Below the pieces are notes generated by a model that saw only the letters and a program-made list of their open reading frames with translations, was not told the DNA's origin and did not search any database. A program made the position numbers and the translations under genes. This document shows, piece after piece, positions 1-8,928 of a stretch of DNA of 64,000 bases; the first letter of the stretch is position 1; every line of letters starts with the position of its first letter. Location of the stretch: positions 20,805-84,804 of the forward strand of contig JBDHKD010000004.1 of assembly GCA_039586575.1 (NCBI GenBank), written 5' to 3'. The DNA comes from G020344215 sp039586575 (lineage in GTDB: Bacteria; Gemmatimonadota; Gemmatimonadetes; Palauibacterales; KS3-K002).

Positions 1-1
1 G

Positions 2-397
2 ATAGCGGCGGGCGAATCGCCTTCGGCGCTGGCAGCGGCGCTGGACAGCGCCCGTGCCTTCGCCGGTGGAACCGGAAGCGCGGCCGCCGCCGCACGCTCC
101 TTCGAGCTGCTGCCCGCCTACCCCAACCCCTTCGACCCCACCGCAGGCGACGCGATCAACCTCCCGTTCCTCGTCGATCGCAGCAGCGAGCCGGTTCAGG
201 CGGTGCTCGATATCTACACGATCGCCGGCCAGCTCATCTACAGTGAGCGCCGGACCTTGGAACCGGATGCACCCATCGAGCCGTTCCGCTGGAGCGGAAC
301 GCTCGCCGACGGTGGAGCGGCAGCCAGCGGTGTGTACGGCTACATCATCCGGGTGGGCGACGCCAAGAAGTACGCCAAGTTCGTATTGCTCAAGTAA
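2..397 (+). CDS. C-terminal end of a secreted protein with FlgD-like/sorting-type Ig domain (partial)
   Basis: The frame is open from the left edge, so only the last 131 residues are seen. After an Ala-rich linker comes the motif YPNPFDP (about residues 44-50), then a beta-rich module with LDIYTIAGQ and SGVYGYIIR, ending KFVLLK. This is the FlgD-type Ig-like domain common at the C-terminus of large secreted proteins in Bacteroidota and Gemmatimonadota, often a secretion or anchoring tail. The main domain lies upstream of the window, so no function can be given. It ends 60 bases before panB and is followed by a promoter-like element, so it is probably a separate transcript. Confidence 0.7.
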   Translation: MAAGESPSALAAALDSARAFAGGTGSAAAAARSFELLPAYPNPFDPTAGDAINLPFLVDRSSEPVQAVLDIYTIAGQLIYSERRTLEPDAPIEPFRWSGTLADGGAAASGVYGYIIRVGDAKKYAKFVLLK

Positions 398-420
398 GCA
401 CCGCCGGTCGGCCGGCCGGT

Positions 421-450
421 TTGACACGTCCGATTCGGCGGCGCTAACAT
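421..450 (+). promoter_or_regulatory. Sigma-70-like promoter of the pan operon
   Basis: TTGACA at 421-426, an 18-base spacer, then TAACAT at 445-450. The predicted transcription start falls at about 457, at the GTG/ATG start pair of panB (458/461), so the panB message may be leaderless. Confidence 0.5.
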
Positions 451-457
451 CTCAGCC

Positions 458-1300
458 GTGATGACCCGTCAGCAAGACACCGACCAAGAGCCGGCTCGGC
501 GGCAGGTAACGACGCTCGAGCTGGTGGCCATGAAGAGGCGCGGTGAGCGGATCGCCGTGCTGACGGCCTACGACTACCTGATGGCCGGCCTGGTCGACGA
601 AGCCGGTGTCGATTGCGTTCTGGTCGGCGACTCGCTCGGCCAGGTGGTCGCCGGCGAGGACTCGACGCTTCCCGTCACCCTGGAACAGATGATCTATCAC
701 GCGAAGGCGGTGCGCCGAGGCTTGAAGCGCGCGCTGCTCGTGGTCGACATGCCGTTCCTCACATACCAGGTCTCGATCGAGGAGGCGATCCGCAACTCCG
801 GACGCGTGCTTCAGGAAACTGGAGCACAGGCTGTGAAGCTGGAGGGTGGCCACAGGGAGATGGCGAAGACGATCAGCCGGCTCGTCGATTCGGGCATACC
901 GGTCATGGGCCATCTGGGCCTGACCCCCCAATCGGTTCATAAACTGGGCGGTTACCGGTTGGTCGGCAGGGCAAAAGAGGAGCGGGAGAAACTGATGGCC
1001 GACGCCGAGCGTCTGGTCGAGGCGGGTTGCTTCAGTATGGTCCTCGAGATGCTGCCCCGGGGCCTAGCGGGTGAGATTACGCGACTCGTGCCCATCCCGA
1101 CCATCGGGATCGGCGCGGGCCCCGACTGCGATGGGCAGGTTCTCGTGCTGCCAGACATGCTCGGGTTGAACGAGGGCTTCAGCCCCGGATTCCTCAAGCG
1201 GTACGCCGAGCTGGCCAAGCAAGTTCGGGACGCGGTGGGGGCGTACATACGCGAGGTCAAAGAGGGCGACTACCCGGGGCCCGACCACTCGTACGAGTAG
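458..1300 (+). CDS. panB: 3-methyl-2-oxobutanoate hydroxymethyltransferase
   Basis: Ketopantoate hydroxymethyltransferase transfers a one-carbon unit from methylene-tetrahydrofolate to 2-oxoisovalerate, the first committed step of pantothenate (CoA) synthesis, in the cytoplasm. The 280 residues match the family length. Metal and substrate motifs are visible: AYDYLMAGLVDEAG (residues 37-50), VGDSL (56-60), VKLEGG in the middle, and the HLGLTPQ segment. The last part, GIGAGPDCDGQVLV, is the family C-terminal signature. GTG 458 and ATG 461 are adjacent in-frame starts; no Shine-Dalgarno is seen and the promoter lies almost on the start codon. It heads panB-panC-panD with a 21-base gap to panC. 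Confidence 0.96.
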   Translation: MMTRQQDTDQEPARRQVTTLELVAMKRRGERIAVLTAYDYLMAGLVDEAGVDCVLVGDSLGQVVAGEDSTLPVTLEQMIYHAKAVRRGLKRALLVVDMPFLTYQVSIEEAIRNSGRVLQETGAQAVKLEGGHREMAKTISRLVDSGIPVMGHLGLTPQSVHKLGGYRLVGRAKEEREKLMADAERLVEAGCFSMVLEMLPRGLAGEITRLVPIPTIGIGAGPDCDGQVLVLPDMLGLNEGFSPGFLKRYAELAKQVRDAVGAYIREVKEGDYPGPDHSYE

Positions 1301-1321
1301 CCGGCCCGGAACCTACCTACC

Positions 1322-2194
1322 GTGAATCTCGTCAGAAGTATTTCGGAGGTCAGGGAGGCGGTCGGTCGAGTCCGGCGCTCCGGCCACACGATCGGTCTCG
1401 TACCGACGATGGGATATCTTCACGAGGGCCATCTGAGTCTCATCGATCGCTGCCGCGGGCTCACCGACTACGTCGTCCTGTCGATCTACGTCAACCCCCT
1501 GCAGTTTGGGCCCGGCGAAGATCTCGATCGCTACCCGCGCGATCTTGAACGCGACCTGCGTCTCGCCGATGCACGTGGCGTCGATCTCGCCTTCGCGCCC
1601 AGCGATCGGGAGCTCTATCCGCTGGAGATCGCCGTAGCCGTCACACCCAAGCGTCTGGCAAACCGGCTGTGTGGTCTGAGTCGGCCCGGCCATTTCGAAG
1701 GCGTGCTGACCGTAGTCTGCAAGTTGTTCGGGATCGTTCAGCCCGATGTGGGAGTCTTCGGGCAGAAAGACTTCCAGCAAGCGGTGCTGATCGAGAGGAT
1801 GGTCGCTGACCTGAATCTGCCGGTGCGGATCGAGGTGGCGCCCACCGTCCGCGAACCGGACGGCCTGGCCATGAGCTCCCGCAACGCGTACCTGTCGAAG
1901 GACGAGCGGCAGCAGGCGCTCAACATCTCGCGCGCGCTGGCCGCATCCGTGAGTGCCTTTCGGGCCGGGGAGCGGGCTGCGGCGGCCCTGCGCTCGGGCA
2001 TCCTGCAGCGTTTGGAGGCGGTCACCGGCCTGGAAGTGGAGTACGCGGAGCTCGTCTCGGCGGACGGGCTGGAACCCGTTGAGGTTGCCGATGCGGACAC
2101 GGTGGTGGCGATCGCGGCGCGCGTGGGAAGGACGCGCCTGATCGACAACGTCCGCTTCGCGAGTCCCGACCCGGGTCTAGCAGAGCTACTGTGA
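1322..2194 (+). CDS. panC: Pantothenate synthetase
   Basis: Pantoate-beta-alanine ligase condenses pantoate (from the PanB product after reduction) with beta-alanine (from PanD) using ATP, in the cytoplasm. The nucleotidyltransferase HxGH motif is present as YLHEGH (His34, His37). The family's PDVGVFGQKDFQQ segment and the KMSK-like MSSRNAYLS loop follow. Length (290) is normal. The start is GTG 1322, placing MNLVRSISEVR at the usual N-terminus; no strong ribosome binding site is seen. panE/ilvC-type ketopantoate reductase is not in this window. Confidence 0.96.
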   Translation: MNLVRSISEVREAVGRVRRSGHTIGLVPTMGYLHEGHLSLIDRCRGLTDYVVLSIYVNPLQFGPGEDLDRYPRDLERDLRLADARGVDLAFAPSDRELYPLEIAVAVTPKRLANRLCGLSRPGHFEGVLTVVCKLFGIVQPDVGVFGQKDFQQAVLIERMVADLNLPVRIEVAPTVREPDGLAMSSRNAYLSKDERQQALNISRALAASVSAFRAGERAAAALRSGILQRLEAVTGLEVEYAELVSADGLEPVEVADADTVVAIAARVGRTRLIDNVRFASPDPGLAELL

Positions 2195-2274
2195 GGAGCG
2201 GAACCGGCTATATTTAGGCGTTGTCGTTAGAGCACTGGTTGGCGAGGACCCAGACGGGGCCGTGGAGCACGAGA

Positions 2275-2649
2275 ATGAGAAGGGAACTCTGTAAGTCGAA
2301 GATACATGGAGCGACGGTAACGGACGCGAACATCTATTACGAGGGTTCGCTGACGCTCGACCTGGATTTGATCGAGGCTGCCGACTTGGTGGCCTACGAA
2401 CGGATCCAGGTGGTGAATATCAACAACGGTTCGCGGCTCGAGACCTACGTGATACCGGGCGCGCGTGGTTCCGGTACGGTCGCCCTCAACGGTGCCGCCG
2501 CTCGACTGGGTGCCGTTGGAGACAACGTAATCTTGATCAGCTATGCCCACTACGAAGAATCGGAAATCACCGGGCATGAACCGCGCCTAGTGTTCGTCGA
2601 CGAGAACAACCGCGTCGCGAAGCGAAATCTCCGGGTGACGGCGCCTTGA
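2275..2649 (+). CDS. panD: Aspartate 1-decarboxylase
   Basis: A pyruvoyl enzyme that makes beta-alanine from L-aspartate for PanC. The self-cleavage site is intact: YYEGS, with Gly24-Ser25 when ATG 2275 is the start. The rest aligns with the 124-residue family length, including LNGAAARL and GDNVILISYA. The frame opens earlier (TTG 2221), but that adds 18 unrelated residues, while ATG 2275 has GGAG just upstream and places Ser25 where the family has it. It follows panC by 80 bases, within which an AT-richer stretch (around 2205-2220) could hold a second promoter. Confidence 0.95.
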   Translation: MRRELCKSKIHGATVTDANIYYEGSLTLDLDLIEAADLVAYERIQVVNINNGSRLETYVIPGARGSGTVALNGAAARLGAVGDNVILISYAHYEESEITGHEPRLVFVDENNRVAKRNLRVTAP

Positions 2650-2729
2650 CCCCCGCCTGACCCCCATTCCTGCGCCGCCGCGCATCGCGGACCTGTGAGT
2701 CCATCCGCGCACCCGGAACCGCAAGGGCG

Positions 2730-3305
2730 ATGACGTCCCCGAACTTGCACTCGCTCATCGTCGCCGCAGCACGCGGGCAGCTACCCGCTTGGGCCCGCGT
2801 CAACCGCGAGCGACTCCCCCACTTGGCTTCCGTAGCAGGCCTACTGGCCCGCTGGGCTGCCGAGTTGGGCTTGGACGAGGCCGAACGGATCCGTTGGTCG
2901 GCGGCCGGCTGGCTGCACGATGCGCTGCGCGACGAGGACCCGAACGAGCTGTCCCGCGAAGCCGCCGACTATCCTGGCAAGCTACGCCACGGTCCGGCTG
3001 CCGCCGCACGGCTCGAAGCGGAGGGCATCGACGACGACGAGCTTCTCAGCGCTATCAGGTGCCACAGCCTGGGCCAGCGGCGATTGGGACGGCTGGGGCG
3101 CTACCTCTACCTGGCCGACTATCTCGAGCCGCTTCGCCCCTTCGCCCCAGCCCAGAGCGCCGCTCTGCGGGCCCGGCTTCCCCACGATGCCGACGCCGTG
3201 TTGAGGCGCGTCTGCGCTCTCCGTGTCGCCGAGGTCCTCAGGCGCGGCAAGCCGCTTAGGCCCGAGACGGTCGAGTTCTGGAACGAGCTTGTGGAGGCGG
3301 AGTGA
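2730..3305 (+). CDS. yqeK: YqeK-like HD-domain hydrolase
   Basis: HD-superfamily protein of the YqeK type, known in Firmicutes as a symmetrical diadenosine tetraphosphate hydrolase. Metal ligands visible are His31 and His63-Asp64 (WLHDALRD), a later His in IRCHSLGQ and Asp in YLADYLEP. 191 residues is the usual length. AAGGG lies seven bases before ATG 2730. The stop overlaps the GTG of the next gene, so the two are translationally coupled; yqeK next to a LytR-C-domain gene is a common arrangement. nadD, its frequent partner, is not here, so the substrate is inferred from the family only. Confidence 0.85.
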   Translation: MTSPNLHSLIVAAARGQLPAWARVNRERLPHLASVAGLLARWAAELGLDEAERIRWSAAGWLHDALRDEDPNELSREAADYPGKLRHGPAAAARLEAEGIDDDELLSAIRCHSLGQRRLGRLGRYLYLADYLEPLRPFAPAQSAALRARLPHDADAVLRRVCALRVAEVLRRGKPLRPETVEFWNELVEAE

Positions 3306-3805
3306 GGAACCACCTGCAAGCCGCCGCGCTGGCTCTGGTCTTTCTCGTGCTGGGCGCATTTGTGGGTTCGCTGTGGCTCGAGCTGCGACACGAAACGCCG
3401 ACCTCGGACCAGCCTGCGCCGGGGCGCTGGGAGGGTGGCCGCATTCGCGTAGAAGTGCTGAACGGGGCCGGCATCGACAAGCTTGCGGAACAGGCTACAC
3501 AGCGGCTGCGCGAGCTCGACTTCGACGTGGTTTACTATGGCAACCTTCAGCCGTTCGATCATGACACTTCGCTCGCCATCGCCCGGCTCGATGACCTCGA
3601 ACCTGCGCGTCGCGTCGCCGATGCGTTGGGTATCCAGAGGGTCGTGCGGCAAACGGACAGGAACCTGTACCTCGATGTGACCGTGATTCTCGGGTCTGAT
3701 TGGCCCCACCTCAGCGAGGACGCCGGGGCCCAAGAAGAGATGGGAAGCGGATCGCTATGGTGGCAGCGGGTCAAGCGGGCGGCTGGTCGTTTATGGCCGG
3801 GATAG
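3302..3805 (+). CDS. LytR C-terminal-domain membrane protein
   Basis: A single N-terminal membrane segment (about residues 8-26) is followed by a LytR_C domain: the signature IRVEVLNGAGIDKLAEQATQ, then VVYYGN and a C-terminal VTVILGSDW strand. The domain is normally attached to LytR-CpsA-Psr transferases, which attach glycopolymers to peptidoglycan. Here it stands alone (167 residues) without the LCP catalytic domain, as in several phyla. It starts at GTG 3302, overlapping the yqeK stop. Its role at the envelope is inferred only. Confidence 0.8.
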   Translation: MRNHLQAAALALVFLVLGAFVGSLWLELRHETPTSDQPAPGRWEGGRIRVEVLNGAGIDKLAEQATQRLRELDFDVVYYGNLQPFDHDTSLAIARLDDLEPARRVADALGIQRVVRQTDRNLYLDVTVILGSDWPHLSEDAGAQEEMGSGSLWWQRVKRAAGRLWPG

Positions 3806-3810
3806 TCATG

Positions 3811-3839
3811 TTGATGGTCTCGACAGGCGCGACTATCTT
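3811..3839 (+). promoter_or_regulatory. Candidate promoter for aspS
   Basis: TTGATG (3811-3816), a 17-base spacer, and TATCTT (3834-3839). It lies between the LytR-C gene stop and aspS, giving a leader of about 25 bases. Confidence 0.45.
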
Positions 3840-3870
3840 CTCGGCTGCCCCTTAGCGAACGGCTGGTTCT

Positions 3871-5673
3871 ATGGCTGAATCTCTGTACCAGACAACTTAT
3901 CGAACCCACATGGCCGGCGAGCTGCGTGCCGATCACGTCGGTACCAAGGTCCGCCTGGCGGGCTGGGTGCATCGGCGACGCGACCTCGGCGGCCTGGTCT
4001 TTATCGACTTGCGTGACCGCAAGGGCGTCGTGCAAGTGTCGTGCGATCCCAACATGCTGCCCGAGGATTCGATGGAGCGCGCCCGTCGTCTGGGGTCCGA
4101 GGTGGTGATCGCGGCGAGCGGTGAGGTCGTGGCCCGGCCGCCAGAGGCGGTGAACCCCGAAATGGCGACAGGCGCGGTCGAGGTGAGAGCTGTGCTGATC
4201 GAGCAACTCGCGCCGGCCGAAACTCCGCCGATCCTGGTCGCCTACGGTGCCGATGAAGAACTGGCCTCGGAGGAATTGCGCTTGCGCTATCGCTTCCTCG
4301 ATTTGAGGCGGCCCGAGTTGCAGCGCAACCTCGTGCTCCGGCATCGCGCCTTCCAATCCATCCGCCGCGCCCTGGACCAGCTCGAGTTCGTCGAAGTCGA
4401 AACGCCGATCCTCACCAGACCTACGCCTGAGGGCGCCCGGGATTACCTCGTGCCCAGCCGCGTGAGCCCCGGCGAGTTCTACGCGTTGCCCCAGTCGCCG
4501 CAGCTCTACAAGCAGATCCTCATGGTCGCCGGCTTCGATCGCTACTTTCAGATTGCCCGCTGCCTGCGTGATGAAGATCTGCGTGCGGACCGACAACCGG
4601 AGTTCACGCAACTCGACCTCGAGATGTCCTATGTCGCCGAGGACGATGTCTGGTCGGCGATCGAGACCGTGATGGTCGCGGTGTGGCGGGAAGTTGCTGG
4701 GCGCGTAGTGCAGCGCCCCTTCCAGCGTTTGCCGCACCGTGAGGCCCTGGAGCGCTACGGCACGGATAAGCCGGACCTGCGTATACCCTGGGTGCTGTGC
4801 GACCTAAGCGACATCCTCAGCGAGAGCGAATTCCGTATCTTTCGCGATACGCTTGAGGGCGGCGGGAGGGTGCGCGGATTCAGAGTTCCGGACGGTGCGC
4901 GGCTCAGTCGAAAAGCTCTCGGTGAGCTGGATCCTGTGGCCCGGGATGCCGGCGTGCCTGGCGCACTCTGGACCAAGTTCACCGAGGCGGGGGCCCAGGG
5001 TGGCTTCGGCTCCAAGTTGTCGGAGTCGGAGCTGCACGCTCTGCGGTCGCGTCTGGAAGCGGGTCCGGGAGACCTCGTCGTGACGATAGCCGGCGCCGAT
5101 CGGCTGGCCAATCCTGCCCTGGACGCTTTGCGACGCCACCTCGCGACGGCCATGGACGCCGTGGAGGAAGCGGACGAGTTTCTCTGGGTCACGGAGTTTC
5201 CGCTGTTCGAGCGCGATCCGGTGAGCGGTGAACCGGTACCGAGTCACCACCCGTTCACCGGACTCAACCTCGAGGATCTGGATCTGCTGGAACGGGAGCC
5301 GCTGGCCGTGAGATCGCGAGCCTATGATCTGGTTTACAACGGGTCGGAGTTTGGCAGCGGCAGTATCCGAATCAACGAGCCGGAGCTACAACGCCGAGTG
5401 CTGGCTGTGCTGGGGATGGGGCCCGAGGAGGCCCAGCGGAAGTTCGGGTTCCTGCTGGAGGCGTTCAAGTACGGCGCGCCCCCGCACGGCGGGTTCGCGA
5501 TCGGTCTCGATCGAGTCGTCATGCACCTGGCGGGTGGGTCATCGCTCAGAGACGTCATCGCTTTCCCGAAGACCACGGCGGCACGGGCACTGATGGAAGG
5601 AGCACCGTCACCGGTAGAGGAGGAGGAGCTGAAAGAGTTGGGTATCAAGCTTGCAAGGCGGTCCGATGCCTGA
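3871..5673 (+). CDS. aspS: Aspartyl-tRNA synthetase
   Basis: Class II synthetase charging tRNA-Asp. The order is OB-fold anticodon domain (residues 1-130, GWVHRRRDLGG), catalytic core with motif 2 (RDEDLRADRQPEFTQ), the bacterial GAD insertion (about 290-420), and motif 3 (GLDRVVMHLAGG) near the end. Length 600 is typical of the bacterial form. Whether it is discriminating or also charges tRNA-Asn cannot be decided here, as gatCAB is not in the window. ATG 3871 fits the family N-terminus. The 3' end overlaps phoH by eight bases. Confidence 0.97.
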   Translation: MAESLYQTTYRTHMAGELRADHVGTKVRLAGWVHRRRDLGGLVFIDLRDRKGVVQVSCDPNMLPEDSMERARRLGSEVVIAASGEVVARPPEAVNPEMATGAVEVRAVLIEQLAPAETPPILVAYGADEELASEELRLRYRFLDLRRPELQRNLVLRHRAFQSIRRALDQLEFVEVETPILTRPTPEGARDYLVPSRVSPGEFYALPQSPQLYKQILMVAGFDRYFQIARCLRDEDLRADRQPEFTQLDLEMSYVAEDDVWSAIETVMVAVWREVAGRVVQRPFQRLPHREALERYGTDKPDLRIPWVLCDLSDILSESEFRIFRDTLEGGGRVRGFRVPDGARLSRKALGELDPVARDAGVPGALWTKFTEAGAQGGFGSKLSESELHALRSRLEAGPGDLVVTIAGADRLANPALDALRRHLATAMDAVEEADEFLWVTEFPLFERDPVSGEPVPSHHPFTGLNLEDLDLLEREPLAVRSRAYDLVYNGSEFGSGSIRINEPELQRRVLAVLGMGPEEAQRKFGFLLEAFKYGAPPHGGFAIGLDRVVMHLAGGSSLRDVIAFPKTTAARALMEGAPSPVEEEELKELGIKLARRSDA

Positions 5674-6670
5674 TCCATCCACGAACTCGTCACAGATCGT
5701 CCAGCATCGCATCCGTTGCGAGGGCGCCGACCAACTCATTCTGGCCGGGGTGAACGATGCCAATCTTCAGGAGCTGGCTCGCATCTGTGGCTGCCGCGTC
5801 GTGCTGAGAGACGATCAGCTCGTGCTCTCCGGCGCGCTGGGCGATGTAGAGCGGTGCATCCCCGTGGCCGAGCACATGATCGATCTCGCCCGGCTGGAGA
5901 AGCCGTTTGCGGCCAGCGAGATCAGGCGATTCGCCGATCAGGTGGCTAAGAGCGAGGGCCTGGCGCCGAGCGCGCTCGAGGCGAGCAAGATCATCCTGCC
6001 GGGATCGCGTAAGATCATCACGCCGAAATCGGCCGGCCAGAAGCTCTACATCGACGAGATCGCGCGTACCGAGATCGTGATCGGTGTTGGACCCGCCGGC
6101 ACCGGCAAGACCTACCTCGCGGTGGCCCTGGCCGTCGACGCGCTCCACAAGAAGCGCGTGCGGCGGATCGTACTTGTGCGTCCGGTCGTCGAGGCCGGCG
6201 AGCAGCTCGGCTTCCTACCGGGAAGCGTCGAGGAGAAGGTCGATCCTTACCTGCGCCCGCTGTACGATGCGCTGGGCGACATGATGCCACCGGAACAGCT
6301 GCGCCGCGCACTCGAGAACCGGACGCTCGAGATCGCGCCTCTGGCTTACATGCGTGGCCGAACGCTCTCGGATGCGTTCGTTATCTTGGACGAGGCCCAG
6401 AACACAACCACCCTGCAGATGAAGATGTTCCTGACGCGGTTGGGTCTCAACTCGAAGGCAGTGATCACCGGCGACAAGACCCAGATCGACCTGCCGCGCC
6501 GCGATGACTCCGGCCTCCTGGAGGTCGAGCGCATCCTGCAGGGCATCGATGGGATCTCCTTCATCTACCTGACCGAGGTGGATGTCGTACGCCACCGCCT
6601 GGTCAGGGAGATCATCAAGGCGTACGCCAATTCCAGACCGAATAACGAAGTCGTGCGGGAGAGCGAATGA
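5666..6670 (+). CDS. phoH: PhoH-family ATPase
   Basis: Cytoplasmic P-loop ATPase of the PhoH/YbeZ type, linked to RNA metabolism and regularly encoded beside ybeY. It has an N-terminal KH-like region, Walker A GPAGTGKT (residues 142-149), and Walker B FVILDEAQNTT. 334 residues is the usual length. A TTG at 5651 is open in frame, but ATG 5666 is preceded by AAGGCGG at good spacing and starts at the family's normal point. It overlaps the aspS stop and its own stop overlaps the next ATG (ATGA), so aspS-phoH-HDIG-ybeY look co-translated. Confidence 0.95.
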   Translation: MPDPSTNSSQIVQHRIRCEGADQLILAGVNDANLQELARICGCRVVLRDDQLVLSGALGDVERCIPVAEHMIDLARLEKPFAASEIRRFADQVAKSEGLAPSALEASKIILPGSRKIITPKSAGQKLYIDEIARTEIVIGVGPAGTGKTYLAVALAVDALHKKRVRRIVLVRPVVEAGEQLGFLPGSVEEKVDPYLRPLYDALGDMMPPEQLRRALENRTLEIAPLAYMRGRTLSDAFVILDEAQNTTTLQMKMFLTRLGLNSKAVITGDKTQIDLPRRDDSGLLEVERILQGIDGISFIYLTEVDVVRHRLVREIIKAYANSRPNNEVVRESE

Positions 6671-8928
6671 ATCCGGGGCGGAGAGCGAAGACGACGGTTC
6701 GCCTGCGCTACATCTGGCGCGAGCTATCCAGGCGGCGCGGGGTGCAGATCCTCGCGCAGCGATCCAGGGTCTTCTACCGGCTATTGCTGCTCATCTCCGC
6801 AGCGATCGTCATCGCTCTGGTCTTTCCCGGCGGCACGGCCCTGGAGTTCCCGGTACTCGAAGAGGGTGTGCCGGCCCGTGAGGATGTGATCGCGCCGGTG
6901 ACCTTCCCAGTCCTGCTGTCCGAGGCCGAGCTGAGCCAGGCCCGAGCCGAGGCGGCCAGCGGCGTCGAGCCGATCTTCGATTACTGGCCCGAGCTTGCAG
7001 ATAGCGCCATTGCTGCATTGGGCGTGTTCTTCGACTCTATCGTGTCGATTGCAGAGTCGGCGGGATCCGAGGAGGAGCAGCGCGCGGCCGTTAGAGCGGT
7101 ACTGGAAGAGAACCGGATAGCCGCTTCCGACAGCGGGCTTACCCTGCTGCTCGAGCCCCGGTCGCGCCGGCAGCTGCAAGAAGCGCTGGAGCGGACGTTC
7201 AGGCGCTCGCTGCGGCCCGGCGTTGTAACGAGCGCCGAGTTGGGCAGCGTGGTCACCGGCGGTGTTATCGTCCGTTCTGATGGGGACGAGAGGCTGGTGC
7301 GGCGCGATTCCCTGACCACGCGGGAAGCATTCTTCGAGCAGGCCAGGTCGCAGGCGCCGTCCGAGCTAGGCGTGGACGCGCGCCGCATGTATCACAATCT
7401 GGTCGTGCGCTTCGGGCAGAGGCCGACCCTGCAACTCAACCGCGAGGCCACGGAGGCGGCCAAGAGCCAGGTCCGCCAGGCGGTCGATTCCGTCAAGTAC
7501 GAGGTGCTCGAGGGTGAGCGGATCGTCACCGCGCACGAGCGCGTCGGACCGGTAGAACGCGAGCGCCTGCAGGCGCTGCAGAACTTCCTCGCGCGTCAGG
7601 GCGATGTGCGGGCGTGGCCGGCTCTGCTGGGCGGCCTCCTGTTCAACCTGCTGCTGCTCGTCGTGTTCGGGCTCTTCATCAAGTACTACCGGCCGCAGGT
7701 CTACGCGGCCGGCCGCTCTCTGACCTTGATCTGGCTACTGGTGTTGGCGGTGACGGGGGCTGCGGCGCTGATCTTCAGGACCGCTGCGGCCTGGCAGTTG
7801 ATACCGGTCGCCTTCGCCGCCCTGACTCTGGCCACGCTTTATGACGGTGTGCTGGCGCTGACCGCCGTGTTCATACTGGTCGCTCTGATCACGGCGCAGC
7901 CGCCCTTCGCCGGGATCGCCGTGCCGTTCTTTACCGTGATGGGGGGAGCAGCGGCGGCGTTGAGCGGCCGGGTCGTACGGCGGCGTGCCCACACCTGGGC
8001 CTTCGCTGCCGTCATCGCTGCCACTTACATGCTGGCGGCATTCAGCTTGGGTCTGATGGGCCTGCAGAGCGCCGAGGGGGTTCTGAGCAGCGTGTTCTGG
8101 GGAACGGTGAACGGGGTTGGCTGCACGCTGCTCGCCACGGGTGTCCTGCCGCTGGCGGAGTCGCTCACCAAGGTCACCACCGACCAGTCGCTGCTCGAGC
8201 TCGCCGACCTCAACCGACCGTTGCTGCGGCGGCTGTCGCTGGAAGCACCGGGGACTTATGCCCACTCGATCAACGTCTCCAACCTGGCGGAGGCGGCGGC
8301 TCGCGAAATCGGGGCGAACAGTCTGCTGGTCCGGGTCGGTGTGTACTACCACGACATCGGCAAGGTCAAGAAGCCACAATATTTCGTCGAGAACCAGCCG
8401 CCGGGCTACAACCCGCACGACAAGCTCAAGCCGGCGACCAGCGCCAACATCGTTCGCGAGCACGTCAACGACGGGCTGGAGTTGGCGGATGAAGCGCGGC
8501 TGCCCGATAGCGTCAAGGCGTTCATCACCGAGCACCACGGCACGCAGCGGATCGGCTTCTTCTGGGAAAAGGCCAAGGAGCTGGACCCCGAAGCCGATCT
8601 CAACCCGAGAGAGTTCCGTTACGGCGGTCCCAAACCGCAATCCAGAGAGACTGCCATCGTTCTGCTCGCCGATTCGGTCGAATCGGCGGCGCGCGTGCTG
8701 CAGAATCCCACACCCGACAGCATCGAGGAACTCGTCGATCGCATCGTCGGCTTCAAGATGTCGGAGGGTCAGCTCGACGCAGCGCCCCTCACGCTACGGG
8801 AGGTCGATGTCATCAAACAGCAATTCGTGACCGTACTCACCAGCATGTACCATCACCGTCTCGACTACCCACTCCAGAACCGGGGTTCGCCGGACGTTGA
8901 GGAGCGAGCGGCGCCGGGTGGACCGTGA
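6667..8928 (+). CDS. 7TM-HD (PgpH/YqfF-type) cyclic-di-AMP phosphodiesterase
   Basis: Membrane-bound HD phosphodiesterase. One N-terminal membrane segment (about residues 38-56) is followed by a large extracytoplasmic 7TMR-HDED region (about 60-310), seven hydrophobic segments (about 318-500), and a cytoplasmic HD domain with YYHDIGK (His562-Asp563), HYxxLKP-type NPHDKLKP, and TEHHGT. PgpH proteins with this architecture hydrolyse c-di-AMP to pApA. 753 residues is normal. It overlaps phoH by 4 bases and ybeY by 4 bases (GTGA). The extracytoplasmic part suggests envelope or osmotic sensing; the ligand is unknown. Confidence 0.93.
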   Translation: MNPGRRAKTTVRLRYIWRELSRRRGVQILAQRSRVFYRLLLLISAAIVIALVFPGGTALEFPVLEEGVPAREDVIAPVTFPVLLSEAELSQARAEAASGVEPIFDYWPELADSAIAALGVFFDSIVSIAESAGSEEEQRAAVRAVLEENRIAASDSGLTLLLEPRSRRQLQEALERTFRRSLRPGVVTSAELGSVVTGGVIVRSDGDERLVRRDSLTTREAFFEQARSQAPSELGVDARRMYHNLVVRFGQRPTLQLNREATEAAKSQVRQAVDSVKYEVLEGERIVTAHERVGPVERERLQALQNFLARQGDVRAWPALLGGLLFNLLLLVVFGLFIKYYRPQVYAAGRSLTLIWLLVLAVTGAAALIFRTAAAWQLIPVAFAALTLATLYDGVLALTAVFILVALITAQPPFAGIAVPFFTVMGGAAAALSGRVVRRRAHTWAFAAVIAATYMLAAFSLGLMGLQSAEGVLSSVFWGTVNGVGCTLLATGVLPLAESLTKVTTDQSLLELADLNRPLLRRLSLEAPGTYAHSINVSNLAEAAAREIGANSLLVRVGVYYHDIGKVKKPQYFVENQPPGYNPHDKLKPATSANIVREHVNDGLELADEARLPDSVKAFITEHHGTQRIGFFWEKAKELDPEADLNPREFRYGGPKPQSRETAIVLLADSVESAARVLQNPTPDSIEELVDRIVGFKMSEGQLDAAPLTLREVDVIKQQFVTVLTSMYHHRLDYPLQNRGSPDVEERAAPGGP

